A stretch of DNA of 64,000 nucleotides from Caryophanales bacterium UBA4691 (GCA_002404865.1 DHKP01000004.1:41348-105347), one strand, 5' to 3'; positions 8,839-18,248 are shown, counted from the stretch's first letter. Translations and numbers: made by a program. Notes: a model not told the origin generated them from the letters alone.

Positions 8839-9726
8839 TCAACGATAAAGCGAGACTTCATCCTTCTTTAATTGTTCAATTAATTCTTCTAAAGATGCGA
8901 ATTTTCTCTCTCCTCGTAAGTAACTAACAAACTCTAAATATAAAGTTTCGTCATAAATATTTTCATGAAAATTCGTAATATAGGTCTCAATCGTACGATG
9001 ATCCAATAAACCGAACGTGGGATTATCACCAATATTGGTCATGGATAAATGGGGAATGCCCCTAACATAGGCAAGCGTTTTATAAACTCCAGAACGAGGA
9101 ATGACATACGGGGAAGGTAAGGACAAATTAGCGGTCGGAAAACCGATTTTATTTCCATTATGAAAGCCATTAATCACGGTTCCATGAATTTCATAAGGTC
9201 TACCAAGAAATTCATTCGCTTCTTTGATTTTGCCTTCTTCTAGAAGATGGATGATCTCTTGTGTCCCGATTTTTACGCCGTTCATGGTTTTTAAGGAAAT
9301 CACATCAGTGGGATATTTTTCGCTTAAATCGTTAGCGGTCCCTTTCCCTTCCGCGCCAAATGAATAATCCTCCCCTACGACAAGCAAGGCTGGATTTAAG
9401 GGTTCGATATAGTCATGAATAAAATCGTCTTTGCTCTTTTTTAATAAAGTTTCACTTAATGGAAGAACAAAGACGTAGTCAAAGCCATATGATGCAAAAA
9501 TCCTAATTTTATCTTCTAAAGAAGTAAGTATTTTTGTACTCTTTCTTTTTAAGAATACCGCGGGGTTATGGTCGAATAGCATTACGCCTAGTTCCCCTTC
9601 GCCATTCCTTTTCGCATCTTTAACAAGTTCATAATGTCCTAGATGCACTCCATCGAAATTACCAAGCAATAAGGTTAAATGATTGCTTTGTGGTAACTCA
9701 TCGACCCCCAAAATAATCTTTTGCAT
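8839..9726 (-). CDS. ribF: bifunctional riboflavin kinase / FAD synthetase
   Basis: The 295-residue protein has an N-terminal FAD synthetase nucleotidyltransferase domain (LLLGNFDGVHLGHYELV near residues 19-35; VVGEDYSFGAEGKG near 116). A C-terminal flavokinase domain follows (GTVINGFHNGNKIGFPTANL near 182, then the SGVYKTLAYV strand). It makes FMN and FAD from riboflavin. Its ATG overlaps the TGA of truB (TGATG), so the pair is translationally coupled, an order common in Firmicutes. Confidence 0.95.
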   Translation of the reverse strand: MQKIILGVDELPQSNHLTLLLGNFDGVHLGHYELVKDAKRNGEGELGVMLFDHNPAVFLKRKSTKILTSLEDKIRIFASYGFDYVFVLPLSETLLKKSKDDFIHDYIEPLNPALLVVGEDYSFGAEGKGTANDLSEKYPTDVISLKTMNGVKIGTQEIIHLLEEGKIKEANEFLGRPYEIHGTVINGFHNGNKIGFPTANLSLPSPYVIPRSGVYKTLAYVRGIPHLSMTNIGDNPTFGLLDHRTIETYITNFHENIYDETLYLEFVSYLRGERKFASLEELIEQLKKDEVSLYR

Positions 9727-10574
9727 CAGAATAGCCCCCTAAGCGAAGTATAAGTGACACCGCTTTCTTTTTGATAAACAGAAATGGCCTTATTATTGAC
9801 TGTGAGCAAAACTTTTTCTCCATAATCATTAGGAAGTATCATCTTTTTCCCATCCTTGACCGCTTTTTCTAAAGAAGGGTTAATTTCATAATGTTTCATC
9901 GATGTGATGAAAGGGGTAGGGTCAACGATGGATTCTTCTTTAACACTATCTTCATCCACTGCATTTTCCAAAGAAAAATTTCCAATAGAAAGACGCTTCA
10001 AGCTTTTTAAATGACCAATTGTTCCTAGTCTTTTTGCAATATCTTCCCCTAATACGCGGATATAAGTACCTGTTGATACAGTCGAAAGAAAATTAATTTC
10101 GTTTTTATAAATAGAAACAAGCTCAAGGCAATCGACATGGATTGGCCTTTCTTTCCGCTCCATCTCGATTCCTTTATGAGCGAGTTTATATAGAGCAACA
10201 CCATTAACCTTAATCGCGCTCGTCATCGGAGGAACTTGATAAGAATCGCCTAAAAAAGATGCAAAAACGCGCTCAATGATTTCTTTGTTTAGCGGCGGCA
10301 CATCTTCTTTTTGAACGATTTCTCCTTCTCTATCTCCTGTGGAAGTCTTTTCTCCCAAAATGAGAGTAGCAAGATACGTTTTTGGCGAAGCAGTTAAAAA
10401 AGGCAAGAACTTAGTTCCTTTATTGATTGCGATAACGAGGAGTCCACTTGCGAAAGGATCAAGCGTCCCAAGATGTCCAATCCGATGAGTGTGAAATTTC
10501 TTACCAAGTTCATTATCAACACTTCTAGAAGTTACGCCGACATTTTTATCAAAAAGTAAAATACCATTTTCCAT
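9726..10574 (-). CDS. truB: tRNA pseudouridine-55 synthase TruB
   Basis: The 282-residue protein has the TruB catalytic block HRIGHLGTLDPFASGLLVI near residues 31-49, with the active-site Asp in TLDP. It also has the later GTYIRVLGEDIAKRLG motif. It converts U55 of the tRNA T-loop to pseudouridine. It forms a two-gene operon with ribF. In many Firmicutes truB-ribF follow rbfA, but here they lie away from the rbfA operon. Confidence 0.95.
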   Translation of the reverse strand: MENGILLFDKNVGVTSRSVDNELGKKFHTHRIGHLGTLDPFASGLLVIAINKGTKFLPFLTASPKTYLATLILGEKTSTGDREGEIVQKEDVPPLNKEIIERVFASFLGDSYQVPPMTSAIKVNGVALYKLAHKGIEMERKERPIHVDCLELVSIYKNEINFLSTVSTGTYIRVLGEDIAKRLGTIGHLKSLKRLSIGNFSLENAVDEDSVKEESIVDPTPFITSMKHYEINPSLEKAVKDGKKMILPNDYGEKVLLTVNNKAISVYQKESGVTYTSLRGLF

Positions 10575-10585
10575 TGCGGAATCAT

Positions 10586-10591
10586 TATAAT
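10586..10591 (+). promoter_or_regulatory. -10 box of the TtcA-like gene
   Basis: A perfect TATAAT lies 24 bases before the ATG at 10616 and inside the truB upstream region. No clear -35 and no Shine-Dalgarno sequence are visible, so the leader would be under 20 nucleotides. Confidence 0.5.
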
Positions 10592-10615
10592 GTTTTATCG
10601 AAATAGCGTGAATAT

Positions 10616-11731
10616 ATGGGTAAATACATTCGTAACATCTTAGCCTCGCTCCGCAAAGCGGATGAAGACTATTCTCTCATTCAAGAAAATGACAAAATCT
10701 TAGTCGGTGTATCAGGCGGAAAGGATTCTTTAGTTTTGCTGAAGGCCCTCTCGCTTTATTCCTATTTCTCACAAAAGAAATTCGAATTCCAGCCCGTATT
10801 TTTGGATTTAGGATTCCCAAAAAGTGATTTATCGGGGATTAAAAACTATATTTCAACTTGTGGAAAAGCATTAATGGTCCATGATTCCACCTTCGTTTAT
10901 AGCGTTCTTCTTTCCCATCAAAAAGAAGGGCACCACATTCCTTGTTCGATATGCTCGAGAATGAAAAAAGCCGCAATGAATGAAATCGCTAAGGAAATGG
11001 GTTTCAACAAAGTCGCTTTCGCTCACCATAGCGATGATGTTTTAGAAACGCTGCTCATGAATATGATGCATGCTGGAAAAGTCGCAACATTCGAACCGAA
11101 GATGTACCTAGAAAAAAGCGGAATCACGTTTATTCGCCCTTTGTATTATGCAAAAGAAGATGACATAAAGTCGCTCATAAAAGAAGAGAATATCCCCGTG
11201 CTTGAATCTACTTGCCCCGCAAATAAACACACGGAAAGAGAATGGGCAAAAGAAGCATTAAGCGTACTCTATAAATCGCATCCAGAAGCAAAAGTGAATT
11301 TCCGTAACGCTTTAAATAATTATGCAGCCTTTTCGCTACCATTCTTAAAACTAGAATACGCAATTTCGTCTACTCCTTATTCCTTAAAACCAATACTAAA
11401 AGGGGGCGAACTAAGAGAAACCGGCTTATCAAAACACAAAGAAAAACAAGGCGAAGAAGCTTTTTTAATCAAAAAAGGTTCGAAAACTGTCGGCGAAATC
11501 GCTTGTCGAAAAGTAATGAACCATCGAATTGAAATATATGGCCTAAAAGGAGAAAAGGAAGCGAAAATTGCTGCGATTTCTAAAGTAGAAGCAATTAAAT
11601 GCAAAGTCATTATCCCTGCAATTTTCGTCTTAATCGGTCAAAAAGAAAAATTCGCGGAAATGTGTGGATATAAAAAGCAATACGATATTTATTCTAAAAA
11701 AACGCGATACATGAAACGAATCAGCAAATAG
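10616..11731 (+). CDS. TtcA-family tRNA 2-thiocytidine synthetase with C-terminal extension
   Basis: The first ~230 of 371 residues match the TtcA family of ATP-dependent tRNA thiolases. They hold a PP-loop SGGKDS near residues 34-39, PCSIC with the Fe-S cysteine pair near 108-112, the AHHSDDVLETLLMN block near 144, and a third cysteine in ESTCPANKHTER. It should thiolate C32 of tRNA or a related position. The last ~135 residues are extra compared with TtcA. They show an alternating alpha/beta pattern (AFLIKKGSKTVGEI... KFAEMCGYKKQYDIY) that faintly resembles a GNAT fold. That resemblance is speculative. Confidence 0.8.
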   Translation: MGKYIRNILASLRKADEDYSLIQENDKILVGVSGGKDSLVLLKALSLYSYFSQKKFEFQPVFLDLGFPKSDLSGIKNYISTCGKALMVHDSTFVYSVLLSHQKEGHHIPCSICSRMKKAAMNEIAKEMGFNKVAFAHHSDDVLETLLMNMMHAGKVATFEPKMYLEKSGITFIRPLYYAKEDDIKSLIKEENIPVLESTCPANKHTEREWAKEALSVLYKSHPEAKVNFRNALNNYAAFSLPFLKLEYAISSTPYSLKPILKGGELRETGLSKHKEKQGEEAFLIKKGSKTVGEIACRKVMNHRIEIYGLKGEKEAKIAAISKVEAIKCKVIIPAIFVLIGQKEKFAEMCGYKKQYDIYSKKTRYMKRISK

Positions 11732-11785
11732 CCCTTCGCCTTATAGATAGAACTAATTCACGAAACGTTCAGGATATTAGATTTT

Positions 11786-11815
11786 TTGTAACTGTGAGTC
11801 CAAACAAGGCATAAT
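11786..11815 (+). promoter_or_regulatory. promoter giving a leaderless mRNA
   Basis: TTGTAA (11786-11791), an 18-base spacer and CATAAT (11810-11815) are followed by six T residues and then the ATG at 11822. The predicted transcription start coincides with the start codon, and no ribosome binding site exists. Confidence 0.6.
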
Positions 11816-11821
11816 TTTTTT

Positions 11822-12352
11822 ATGAGAATAATGACAGATGAAGAATTTATGACTTTATCAATAGATGAAGCTGAAAAACACATTCAAAAAAGAATTGATC
11901 CACAAGCTGCTGCAGCGATGGAAACGATGATCGATTCTTTTTCGATGCAGAACGATCCTCATGTTGGCTGTTTTTGGTATGATACGAATACAAATTCACT
12001 ATTCGGAGTGGACGCCCCTTTGGCTAGAGATGTCCCCTACTATTTTTTTCAAGAATACAATCAAAACATTAAGACCGGACATATGCTTCATAAAAAAATA
12101 TGGCAAAAATATCATTTTAGAGGTCAAGATTCTAGATTTAATGGTGATTTCAAACAAGTTCCGCGTGGTCGCGTTTTTGAGTTTGAAAACGATGGTTTTG
12201 TTGTTTTTACCGGAAGTTGGATCAAAGACTATCCAGAAGCAAAAGAAGCGATTTTATTTGAATTCGAATTAGACCCTAAGAAAACATCTTTTAGAATCGA
12301 TCATCATTGGGACATCGGCCAAAGTTGGGGCAATGACGCTAACGATTTATAA
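11822..12352 (+). CDS. conserved-looking hypothetical protein
   Basis: I do not recognise this 176-residue soluble protein. It has an acidic N-terminus (TDEEFMTLSIDEAEKHIQKR) and a central part rich in aromatic residues (VGCFWYDTNTNSLFGVD, YYFFQEYNQ). A basic patch (KKIWQKYHFRGQDSR) is followed by a C-terminal half with GRVFEFENDGFVVFTGSWIKDYPEAKEAI and HHWDIGQSWG. No signal peptide or membrane segment is visible. The pattern looks like a single alpha/beta domain. It stands alone with a clear promoter and no ribosome binding site. The reading frame and promoter make a real gene likely, but the function is unknown. Confidence 0.7.
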   Translation: MRIMTDEEFMTLSIDEAEKHIQKRIDPQAAAAMETMIDSFSMQNDPHVGCFWYDTNTNSLFGVDAPLARDVPYYFFQEYNQNIKTGHMLHKKIWQKYHFRGQDSRFNGDFKQVPRGRVFEFENDGFVVFTGSWIKDYPEAKEAILFEFELDPKKTSFRIDHHWDIGQSWGNDANDL

Positions 12353-12527
12353 AGTTTCTCATTATGGAGTCCAAGAATAAAATCATTCATGCGAATTGTT
12401 TAGCGAATTCTTCTTTATGCTTATTTTTATCGCTGCCCTATTTCACTTCCATAGCTTTTGGATACATCAAAATTCTAAATTTAAGGTAACTATTCCATTT
12501 TCAAGAAGAAATATTTTCGCCATTTCA

Positions 12528-13667
12528 TTATTTTTCAAATTCATTAGCCACTTCTTCCAGCAATGAACGGATTGGAAGATGCTGTGGGCAAGACTTTTCG
12601 CATCTTCCACATTTAATGCAGCTGGAAGCTTTCCCGTTTGCCTTTGTATAAACTTCGTTATAGTAATAATTTGCATTCCAATCGTGATAGATTGTCTTGG
12701 AATTAAGGCAAGAAAATAAATTTGGAATCGCAATTTTCTTAGGACAGCCATCCACACAATATCGACATCCGGTGCAAGGGATTAAATGCATAGATTTAAA
12801 TGTCTTGCATACTTGTTTTAGTGCTTCCATTTCTTTCTCATTCAAGGATTTATAGTCTACCGCAAATGATAAATTGTCTTCCATTTGAGATAAATTGCTC
12901 ATTCCAGATAGGACCATGAAAACGTTTTTGAATCCCATCGCGAAGCGAATCGCGTAGCTAGCGGGGCTCCCACCATGGAGCTCATCGATGTATTTTTTCG
13001 CTTCGAGAGGAAGATTCGCTAAGTTACCACCTTTTACTGGTTCCATGACAATAACCGGTTTATTGTGTTTTGCGCATACTTCATAGCATAAGCGGGATTG
13101 GACCGCTTTATCATCATAGTCGACATAATTTAATTGAATCTGAACCACTTCAATCGAAGGATATTCATCAAGAATCTCATCTAACACCTCGGCTTGATCA
13201 TGGAAAGAGATGCCAACATGCTTAATCTTCCCTTCTTTTTGAAGCTGAAACACTGTTTCATAAGCTTTGCAGCGTTTGTATTTTTGAAAGAGATCCTTAT
13301 TTTGAGCGTGAAGCAAATAAAAATCAAAATAGTCTAAGCCACAGGATTCAAGCTGCTTATGAAATAAAGGAATGATGTCCTCTTGCTGATTAAAGCAGCT
13401 TTTCGATAGTTTATCCGTAAAAATAAAGCGGTCACGAGGATAACGTTTTACAAGACAATCCCGTAAAGCGGTTTCGCTTTGCCCTTCTAAATAAACACGC
13501 GCCGTATCGAAATAGTTGAATCCTTTCGCTAAATAAAGGTCAATCATCTTACTAAATTCATTGTAATCGACTTTCCCATTTTTTAAAGGGAGCCGCATAC
13601 AACCAAATCCAAAATTCTTTTTCACTTCTTTAAAAGCGTTCATGCTTCCTATCCTTTTATCGCTCAT
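12528..13667 (-). CDS. aldo/keto reductase with C-terminal 4Fe-4S dicluster domain
   Basis: The 379-residue protein has an aldo/keto reductase barrel (FDTARVYLEGQSE with Tyr near residue 59; DFYLLHAQNK). It ends in two ferredoxin-like clusters, CTGCRYCVDGCPKK and CIKCGRCEKSCPQ. This architecture is widespread in anaerobic Firmicutes and probably couples substrate reduction to Fe-S electron transfer. The substrate is unknown. The first ATG at 13667 lies eight bases after a TATACT box (13676-13681), which suggests a leaderless start. A second ATG at 13643 with AGGATAGGAAG before it is an alternative start. Confidence 0.9.
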   Translation of the reverse strand: MSDKRIGSMNAFKEVKKNFGFGCMRLPLKNGKVDYNEFSKMIDLYLAKGFNYFDTARVYLEGQSETALRDCLVKRYPRDRFIFTDKLSKSCFNQQEDIIPLFHKQLESCGLDYFDFYLLHAQNKDLFQKYKRCKAYETVFQLQKEGKIKHVGISFHDQAEVLDEILDEYPSIEVVQIQLNYVDYDDKAVQSRLCYEVCAKHNKPVIVMEPVKGGNLANLPLEAKKYIDELHGGSPASYAIRFAMGFKNVFMVLSGMSNLSQMEDNLSFAVDYKSLNEKEMEALKQVCKTFKSMHLIPCTGCRYCVDGCPKKIAIPNLFSCLNSKTIYHDWNANYYYNEVYTKANGKASSCIKCGRCEKSCPQHLPIRSLLEEVANEFEK

Positions 13668-13724
13668 TAATATTTAGTATAAAGGATAAGGCAGTTTATA
13701 CAATCGACTTTGATGTCTTCGGGA

Positions 13725-13757
13725 ATGAAAAATGTGACCTTCTTCTGGTCACATTTC
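13725..13757 (-). terminator. terminator after rbfA
   Basis: On the minus strand AAATGTGACC, a seven-base loop and GGTCACATTT are followed by TTC-rich sequence. It lies just after the rbfA stop and closes the rimP-rbfA operon. Confidence 0.8.
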
Positions 13758-13763
13758 TTGCGG

Positions 13764-14129
13764 CTATTTTTTATCGTTTTTCAAAGAAGCAAGTTCGTTT
13801 TCTTCTTTTTTGAGTGCTTTATCTAGGGATTCGGCTCTTTCGAACTGATCATCGTAAATAAAGACAATATCGGGCACTTTCCATAAGTCCATCTTTTTGG
13901 CTAAGGAAGTGCGAACAAAACCTTTGCAACGATTGAGCTCTTCAAGATTTTGCCTAGGATATTTCGCCCCAATAAAAGAGACATAGACTTTCGCTAAACT
14001 ATTATCGCTATTGACGTCAACTTCATTCACCGAAGGGATGCCAATATGCGGATTTTTTAATTCAAAAGTCAAGATATCGCTGATATTGCGCGCGATTAGG
14101 GCCTTAATTCTTCCTTTGCGGTCTGCCAT
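13764..14129 (-). CDS. rbfA: ribosome-binding factor A
   Basis: The 121-residue protein matches RbfA: RKGRIKALIARNISDILTFE at the start, the KH-like core with DVNSDNSLAKVYVSF, and IVFIYDDQFERAESLDKAL near the end. RbfA helps mature the 5' end of 16S rRNA and the 30S subunit. It is the last gene of the operon, and its ATG overlaps the infB stop by one base (TAATG). Confidence 0.93.
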   Translation of the reverse strand: MADRKGRIKALIARNISDILTFELKNPHIGIPSVNEVDVNSDNSLAKVYVSFIGAKYPRQNLEELNRCKGFVRTSLAKKMDLWKVPDIVFIYDDQFERAESLDKALKKEENELASLKNDKK

Positions 14130-15988
14130 TATTTCTTCTCCACCATCTCATAGCCTTCAATGATATCTCCTTCTTTGATATCGTTGAAATTCTCAATGGA
14201 TAAACCGCATTCATAGCCTTCTTTGACTTCTTTCACGTCGTCTTTGAAGCGTTTAAGAGAACCTAATTCTCCTTCGTAAGTGACTACGCCCGCTCGAAGT
14301 AGTCGCACTTTTTCTTTTGCTTTCAATTCGCCAGAGATAACATACGACCCAGCGACTGTGCCAACGTGAGAAATCTTATAGATATGGCGAACTTCTGCTT
14401 GGCCAGTGACTTGTTCAATAAGCTCAGCTTTATACATGCCCTTTAAGGCGGCATTAATATCATCGATCATTTGGTAAATGATTCGATATGGTCGAATTTC
14501 AACATGCTGTTCTTTCGCTTTTTCGGATACGCGAGCATCTGGGCGAATATTAAAAGCGTAGATAATCGCTCCAGAAGCGCTTGCCAAAAGGACATCGTTA
14601 TCGCTAATCGCCCCAGCGGCAGCGCTAATGACATGAATATGAACATGGTCATTACTGCATTTTTCTAGTGACGCTTTTACTGCTTCAGCGCTTCCCGCGG
14701 TATCGGCTTTCACAATGACATTGATATCCTTGATTTTTCCAGCGTTAACAAGATTATTCAAATCCGCTAAAGATAAGGCGGCATTCCCAGCTTGATTTTG
14801 CTCTTTCTTTGCCAAAGCACGGCGTTCAGCGATAGCCTTGGCTTCTTTTTCGGTCGGAAAGGCCATGAAACGGTCACCAGCGCTAGGAACTGCGCTTAAT
14901 CCCGTGACCGAAACAGGCGTAGAAGGAAGAGCGACTTTCACGACTTTGCCGTGTTCGTTGGTCATTCTTCTGATTTTGCCATAGATTTCGCCTACGACTA
15001 CGTAATCGCTATTGTTGAGGGTGCCGTTTTGAACGAGTAAGGTCGCTTTTGGCCCTTCTCCTTTATCAAGATTGCTTTCTAAAACAGTACCAATCGCATA
15101 ACGTCTAGGATTGGCCTTAAGTTCCATCATTTCTGCTTTAACTAAAATCGCGTCAAGTAAATCGTTTATGCCTTCACCAGTCTTTGCGGAAAGAGGAATC
15201 ATCATGATGTCTCCACCATATTCTTCGGCAATGACATCATGTGCCATGAGCTCTTGCTTTACGCGTTCTGGATTAGCGCCTGGCTTATCCATTTTATTAA
15301 TAGCCACAATGATTTGACATTTCGCGGCTTTGGCATGATCGATTGCTTCTAGCGTTTGAGGCATAACCCCATCATCGGCAGCAACGACAAGGACGACAAT
15401 ATCCGTCACCTTTGCCCCACGAGCTCTCATCGCGGTAAAAGCGGCGTGCCCAGGGGTATCGATAATGGTGATTTTCTTGCCTTGGTATTCTTTTTGATAA
15501 GCGCCAATCGCTTGCGAAATCCCACCCGCTTCATGAGAGGCGACATCGCTATTGCGGATAGCGTCAATCAAGGTAGTCTTACCATGGTCAACGTGACCCA
15601 TAACCGTAACAATCGCAGGACGCTCCGTAAGATCTTTAGGATCATCAACGATTTCTAAGTCTTCGAAATGATCAGCATCAACGATTTTCTCTTTTTTGAA
15701 ATCGTAGCCAAATTCAAGGCAAATCGTACCGATGGTTTCATCATCAAGAAGCTGATTGATGGTGACCATTTTCCCTTGTACAAAAAGGAATTTGATAATT
15801 TGAACGCTAGGAATATTGATTGCTTTGCTTAAATCGGCCACCGAAAGAGGCTTAGAATAAACGAAAACGCCTCCGTTAACTTTCGCAAATTCCTCTTTCT
15901 TTGTGTTATGAGGATGAGAAGAGAAGTTTTCAATCCTTCGCTTCTGATTGTCATTCTTTTTGGAATGAAATTGCTGCGTTTTTTTCAT
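14129..15988 (-). CDS. infB: translation initiation factor IF-2
   Basis: The 619-residue IF-2 is short compared with enterobacterial forms. It has one N-terminal IF2N domain ([20 protein letters not shown]), a G domain with [12 protein letters not shown] near residues 131-142, DTPGHAAF and NKMD, then the beta-barrel and the C-terminal fMet-tRNA-binding domain. It delivers initiator tRNA to the 30S subunit. It overlaps ylxQ by four bases (ATGA), and AAAGGAGATACG forms a good ribosome binding site inside ylxQ. Confidence 0.97.
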   Translation of the reverse strand: MKKTQQFHSKKNDNQKRRIENFSSHPHNTKKEEFAKVNGGVFVYSKPLSVADLSKAINIPSVQIIKFLFVQGKMVTINQLLDDETIGTICLEFGYDFKKEKIVDADHFEDLEIVDDPKDLTERPAIVTVMGHVDHGKTTLIDAIRNSDVASHEAGGISQAIGAYQKEYQGKKITIIDTPGHAAFTAMRARGAKVTDIVVLVVAADDGVMPQTLEAIDHAKAAKCQIIVAINKMDKPGANPERVKQELMAHDVIAEEYGGDIMMIPLSAKTGEGINDLLDAILVKAEMMELKANPRRYAIGTVLESNLDKGEGPKATLLVQNGTLNNSDYVVVGEIYGKIRRMTNEHGKVVKVALPSTPVSVTGLSAVPSAGDRFMAFPTEKEAKAIAERRALAKKEQNQAGNAALSLADLNNLVNAGKIKDINVIVKADTAGSAEAVKASLEKCSNDHVHIHVISAAAGAISDNDVLLASASGAIIYAFNIRPDARVSEKAKEQHVEIRPYRIIYQMIDDINAALKGMYKAELIEQVTGQAEVRHIYKISHVGTVAGSYVISGELKAKEKVRLLRAGVVTYEGELGSLKRFKDDVKEVKEGYECGLSIENFNDIKEGDIIEGYEMVEKK

Positions 15989-16281
15989 CGTATCTCCTTT
16001 CGTTTTTTCTCTAAAGAAGTGGCGGCTTTCTTATCGATAATAAGAACGTAGCTCACTTCACTATATCCAACTGCGCTTCCTAATTCCCCTTTTGAATAAT
16101 CTTCGTATAGAGGGGTGGAAGAGGTTTTACAAAGATGAATGATTTCTTTTTTTGTGGCTTCGCTTGCGTCAATAGCAAGGAAAGCGACTCTCCCCTTTTT
16201 TGATAGGCGTGCGCTTTCTCCGATAATGGCTTTATTTGCCCGGAATAATATCCCGATAAAACCAAGCACATTATCTTTCAT
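15985..16281 (-). CDS. ylxQ: YlxQ-like L7Ae-family RNA-binding protein
   Basis: The 98-residue protein shows the L7Ae/YlxQ pattern: GILFRANKAIIGESA at the start, then a strand followed by DASEATKKEIIHLC, and ELGSAVGYSEVSYVLIIDKKAA near the end. YlxQ proteins bind kink-turn-like RNA and are encoded between ylxR and infB in most Firmicutes. It overlaps ylxR by 11 bases and infB by four. Confidence 0.85.
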   Translation of the reverse strand: MKDNVLGFIGILFRANKAIIGESARLSKKGRVAFLAIDASEATKKEIIHLCKTSSTPLYEDYSKGELGSAVGYSEVSYVLIIDKKAATSLEKKRKEIR

Positions 16282-16537
16282 GAGATAGCCTTTCTAAAAG
16301 GGAATTAATCTCGTTTGCTTCGATAGAGCAATGAAATGCCTTATTGAGGATTTTGCCGTTTTTTAAAGCATCGATATTCGTTTCGCTATATTTTAGGTAG
16401 ACGCCTCTGCCAAGTTTGTTTTGAGAGGCGTCTATTATAATTTTCCCGTCAATTTTAATTAAGCGGAGCAAATCATCTTTTGGGAATGCTTTGCCGGAAA
16501 TGATGTCTTTACGATAGCTTATTTTTTTATTTTCCAT
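16271..16537 (-). CDS. ylxR: YlxR-like nucleic-acid-binding protein
   Basis: From the ATG at 16537 this is an 88-residue protein with the YlxR landmark GRGVYLKYSETNI and the preceding DASQNKLGRG. Longer upstream starts lie deep inside nusA and are unlikely. Typical YlxR proteins have an N-terminal R-K-C-x-x-C-R motif. The matching segment here (SYRKDIISGKAFPKDDLLRLI) has no cysteine. The start overlaps the nusA end by 11 bases with no clear ribosome binding site, so it is probably translated by coupling to nusA. Confidence 0.8.
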   Translation of the reverse strand: MENKKISYRKDIISGKAFPKDDLLRLIKIDGKIIIDASQNKLGRGVYLKYSETNIDALKNGKILNKAFHCSIEANEINSLLERLSHER

Positions 16538-18236
16538 CGTCATCGTAATAGCTATCGTATTGATCGAGATCCTCGTCATCGTCCATATTGTCAAGATCAG
16601 CGTTCATGCTTTCTTCTTGTTCAATTTGGTCGAGCTCTTCTTGGGAATAAATCGGCATTGTCCCTAACGCTGGAGCCACTTCCGTTGGCTTAACGCGTTC
16701 AACTTCTTCCTCAGTGATTTTATGAGGGCGTTTGGCTTTTGGAGTTCCACGAGTAGTTGGAGAGACTTTGCTCTTGGCTTGTTCGAGTTCTTGCTCGAGT
16801 TCTTGAAGGCTCTTAGTCGTCTTAACTTCGGCGTGAATCACTTCTTTAACGGGCTCTTCTTTCTTTTCGGCAGTAGTTATGACTGCTGGAATTTCTTCTT
16901 TTGGAAGAGGTTTTTCTTCGCTAGGAGCGCTCGTAGCATGAGTGAGCACCTCTTCTTGAGTTTCAATAGCATTAGTAGCAGGCTTAGAAACGGTTTGTTC
17001 TTTTTCGCGTTTTGCGGCTTCTTCAGCGCTTTTACGTGCATAAGCTTCTCTCTCTTCTTGCTTTTTGGCTTCTTCTGCCTGTTTTTGAAGTTCTTCCGTT
17101 GGAGTGTATTCGATATTTTCGGCTTTAGCGATAGATTCCTCTACGATATCAATGTTCCAGCCAGTTAAACGATTGGCCAAGCGAGCGTTCGCTCCTTTTT
17201 TGCCAATGGCCAAAGAAAGTTGCTCATCGCGAACAACCGCGGTCGCTTTTGGGCGAGGGGTAGCGTTAGCGTCATCAATGTGGACGCCGAGCACTTGGGC
17301 CGGACGAAGAGATTCAGCGATAAATAAGCCTGGGTTCTTGCTATAAGAGATGATATCGATCTTTTCTTTATCGATGCCATTGCCTAATTGAGAGACGATC
17401 TTTTGGATACGGCTTCCGCCTTGTCCAATGCAAGCGCCAGTCGCGTCTACATCGTTATTATTGCTATAAACGGCAACCTTGCTTCTTACCCCAGCTTCGC
17501 GAGCGACGCCTTTAATAATGACCGTGCCGTCATAAATTTCATGAATTTCTTCTTCGAAAAGGCGCTTTAAGAAGCCTTCGCTAGAACGGGTAACCTCTAT
17601 TTGAGAGCCGTGACTTGGCTTTCCGTCATCTTGAGCTTGTTTTACTTCCTGGATATAGACTTTGATTGGCTCACCGATATGGAAGAATTCGTCGCCGATC
17701 ATTTCTCGACGCGTTAATTCAACAGTAGTTCTACCAATATTGACGGAAATGCTGCGGTCATCTGCTTTTTCGACAGTTCCCGTAATCATCTCGCCGATAT
17801 GATCTTTATAGATATCGAACAAAGCGCTACGCTCAGCTTTACCGAGTTCATTGCGCAAATTCCCTTTTACGGCATTTGCAAAAACTTTGGAGAGCTCAGA
17901 AACCGTCGCTGGAATCGGATAAATATCCCCTTCTTTCCAAATGGGAGTGGTTAATCCTTCGTTTGCGTCTTCAACGTCGATTTCTAAATAGTCATCGGTC
18001 ACGTCTTTGACGACTTTTTTTAGTTGAGCTAGATAAACAGTCCCTTCTTCGAGATTAATCTTGACCTCAACTAACGCATCATCTCCGCCACCGAGGTATT
18101 TGATGTATGCTTTTTTCAAAGCTTCGGAAAGAGCCTCCGTAACGCTTTCGACCGTTAATGCCTTTGAATTCGCGATATCGGTAACCGCGTCAATGAGCTT
18201 AGGCATTTGAATCGCATTTTTCTTTTTGCTTGGCAT
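16527..18236 (-). CDS. nusA: transcription termination/antitermination factor NusA
   Basis: The first ~365 residues form NusA, with the N-terminal RNA-polymerase-binding domain, S1 (GTVEKADDRSISVNIGRTTVELTRREMI) and two KH domains (GACIGQGGSRIQKI; LSLAIGKKGANARLANRLTGW). The remaining ~200 residues are low-complexity: first K/E/A-rich, then Pro-containing, and finally very acidic (MDDDEDLDQYDSYYDDDGK). B. subtilis NusA ends soon after the KH domains, so the tail is an extension. Longer NusA proteins with tails are known in Mollicutes. It modulates pausing, termination and antitermination. Confidence 0.95.
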   Translation of the reverse strand: MPSKKKNAIQMPKLIDAVTDIANSKALTVESVTEALSEALKKAYIKYLGGGDDALVEVKINLEEGTVYLAQLKKVVKDVTDDYLEIDVEDANEGLTTPIWKEGDIYPIPATVSELSKVFANAVKGNLRNELGKAERSALFDIYKDHIGEMITGTVEKADDRSISVNIGRTTVELTRREMIGDEFFHIGEPIKVYIQEVKQAQDDGKPSHGSQIEVTRSSEGFLKRLFEEEIHEIYDGTVIIKGVAREAGVRSKVAVYSNNNDVDATGACIGQGGSRIQKIVSQLGNGIDKEKIDIISYSKNPGLFIAESLRPAQVLGVHIDDANATPRPKATAVVRDEQLSLAIGKKGANARLANRLTGWNIDIVEESIAKAENIEYTPTEELQKQAEEAKKQEEREAYARKSAEEAAKREKEQTVSKPATNAIETQEEVLTHATSAPSEEKPLPKEEIPAVITTAEKKEEPVKEVIHAEVKTTKSLQELEQELEQAKSKVSPTTRGTPKAKRPHKITEEEVERVKPTEVAPALGTMPIYSQEELDQIEQEESMNADLDNMDDDEDLDQYDSYYDDDGK

Positions 18237-18248
18237 AATGTTTTCCTT

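Noticed and set aside
16722..17168. 148-codon plus-strand open frame inside nusA
   Set aside because: The Phe/Leu/Ser-rich product is the antisense of the Lys/Glu-rich NusA tail.
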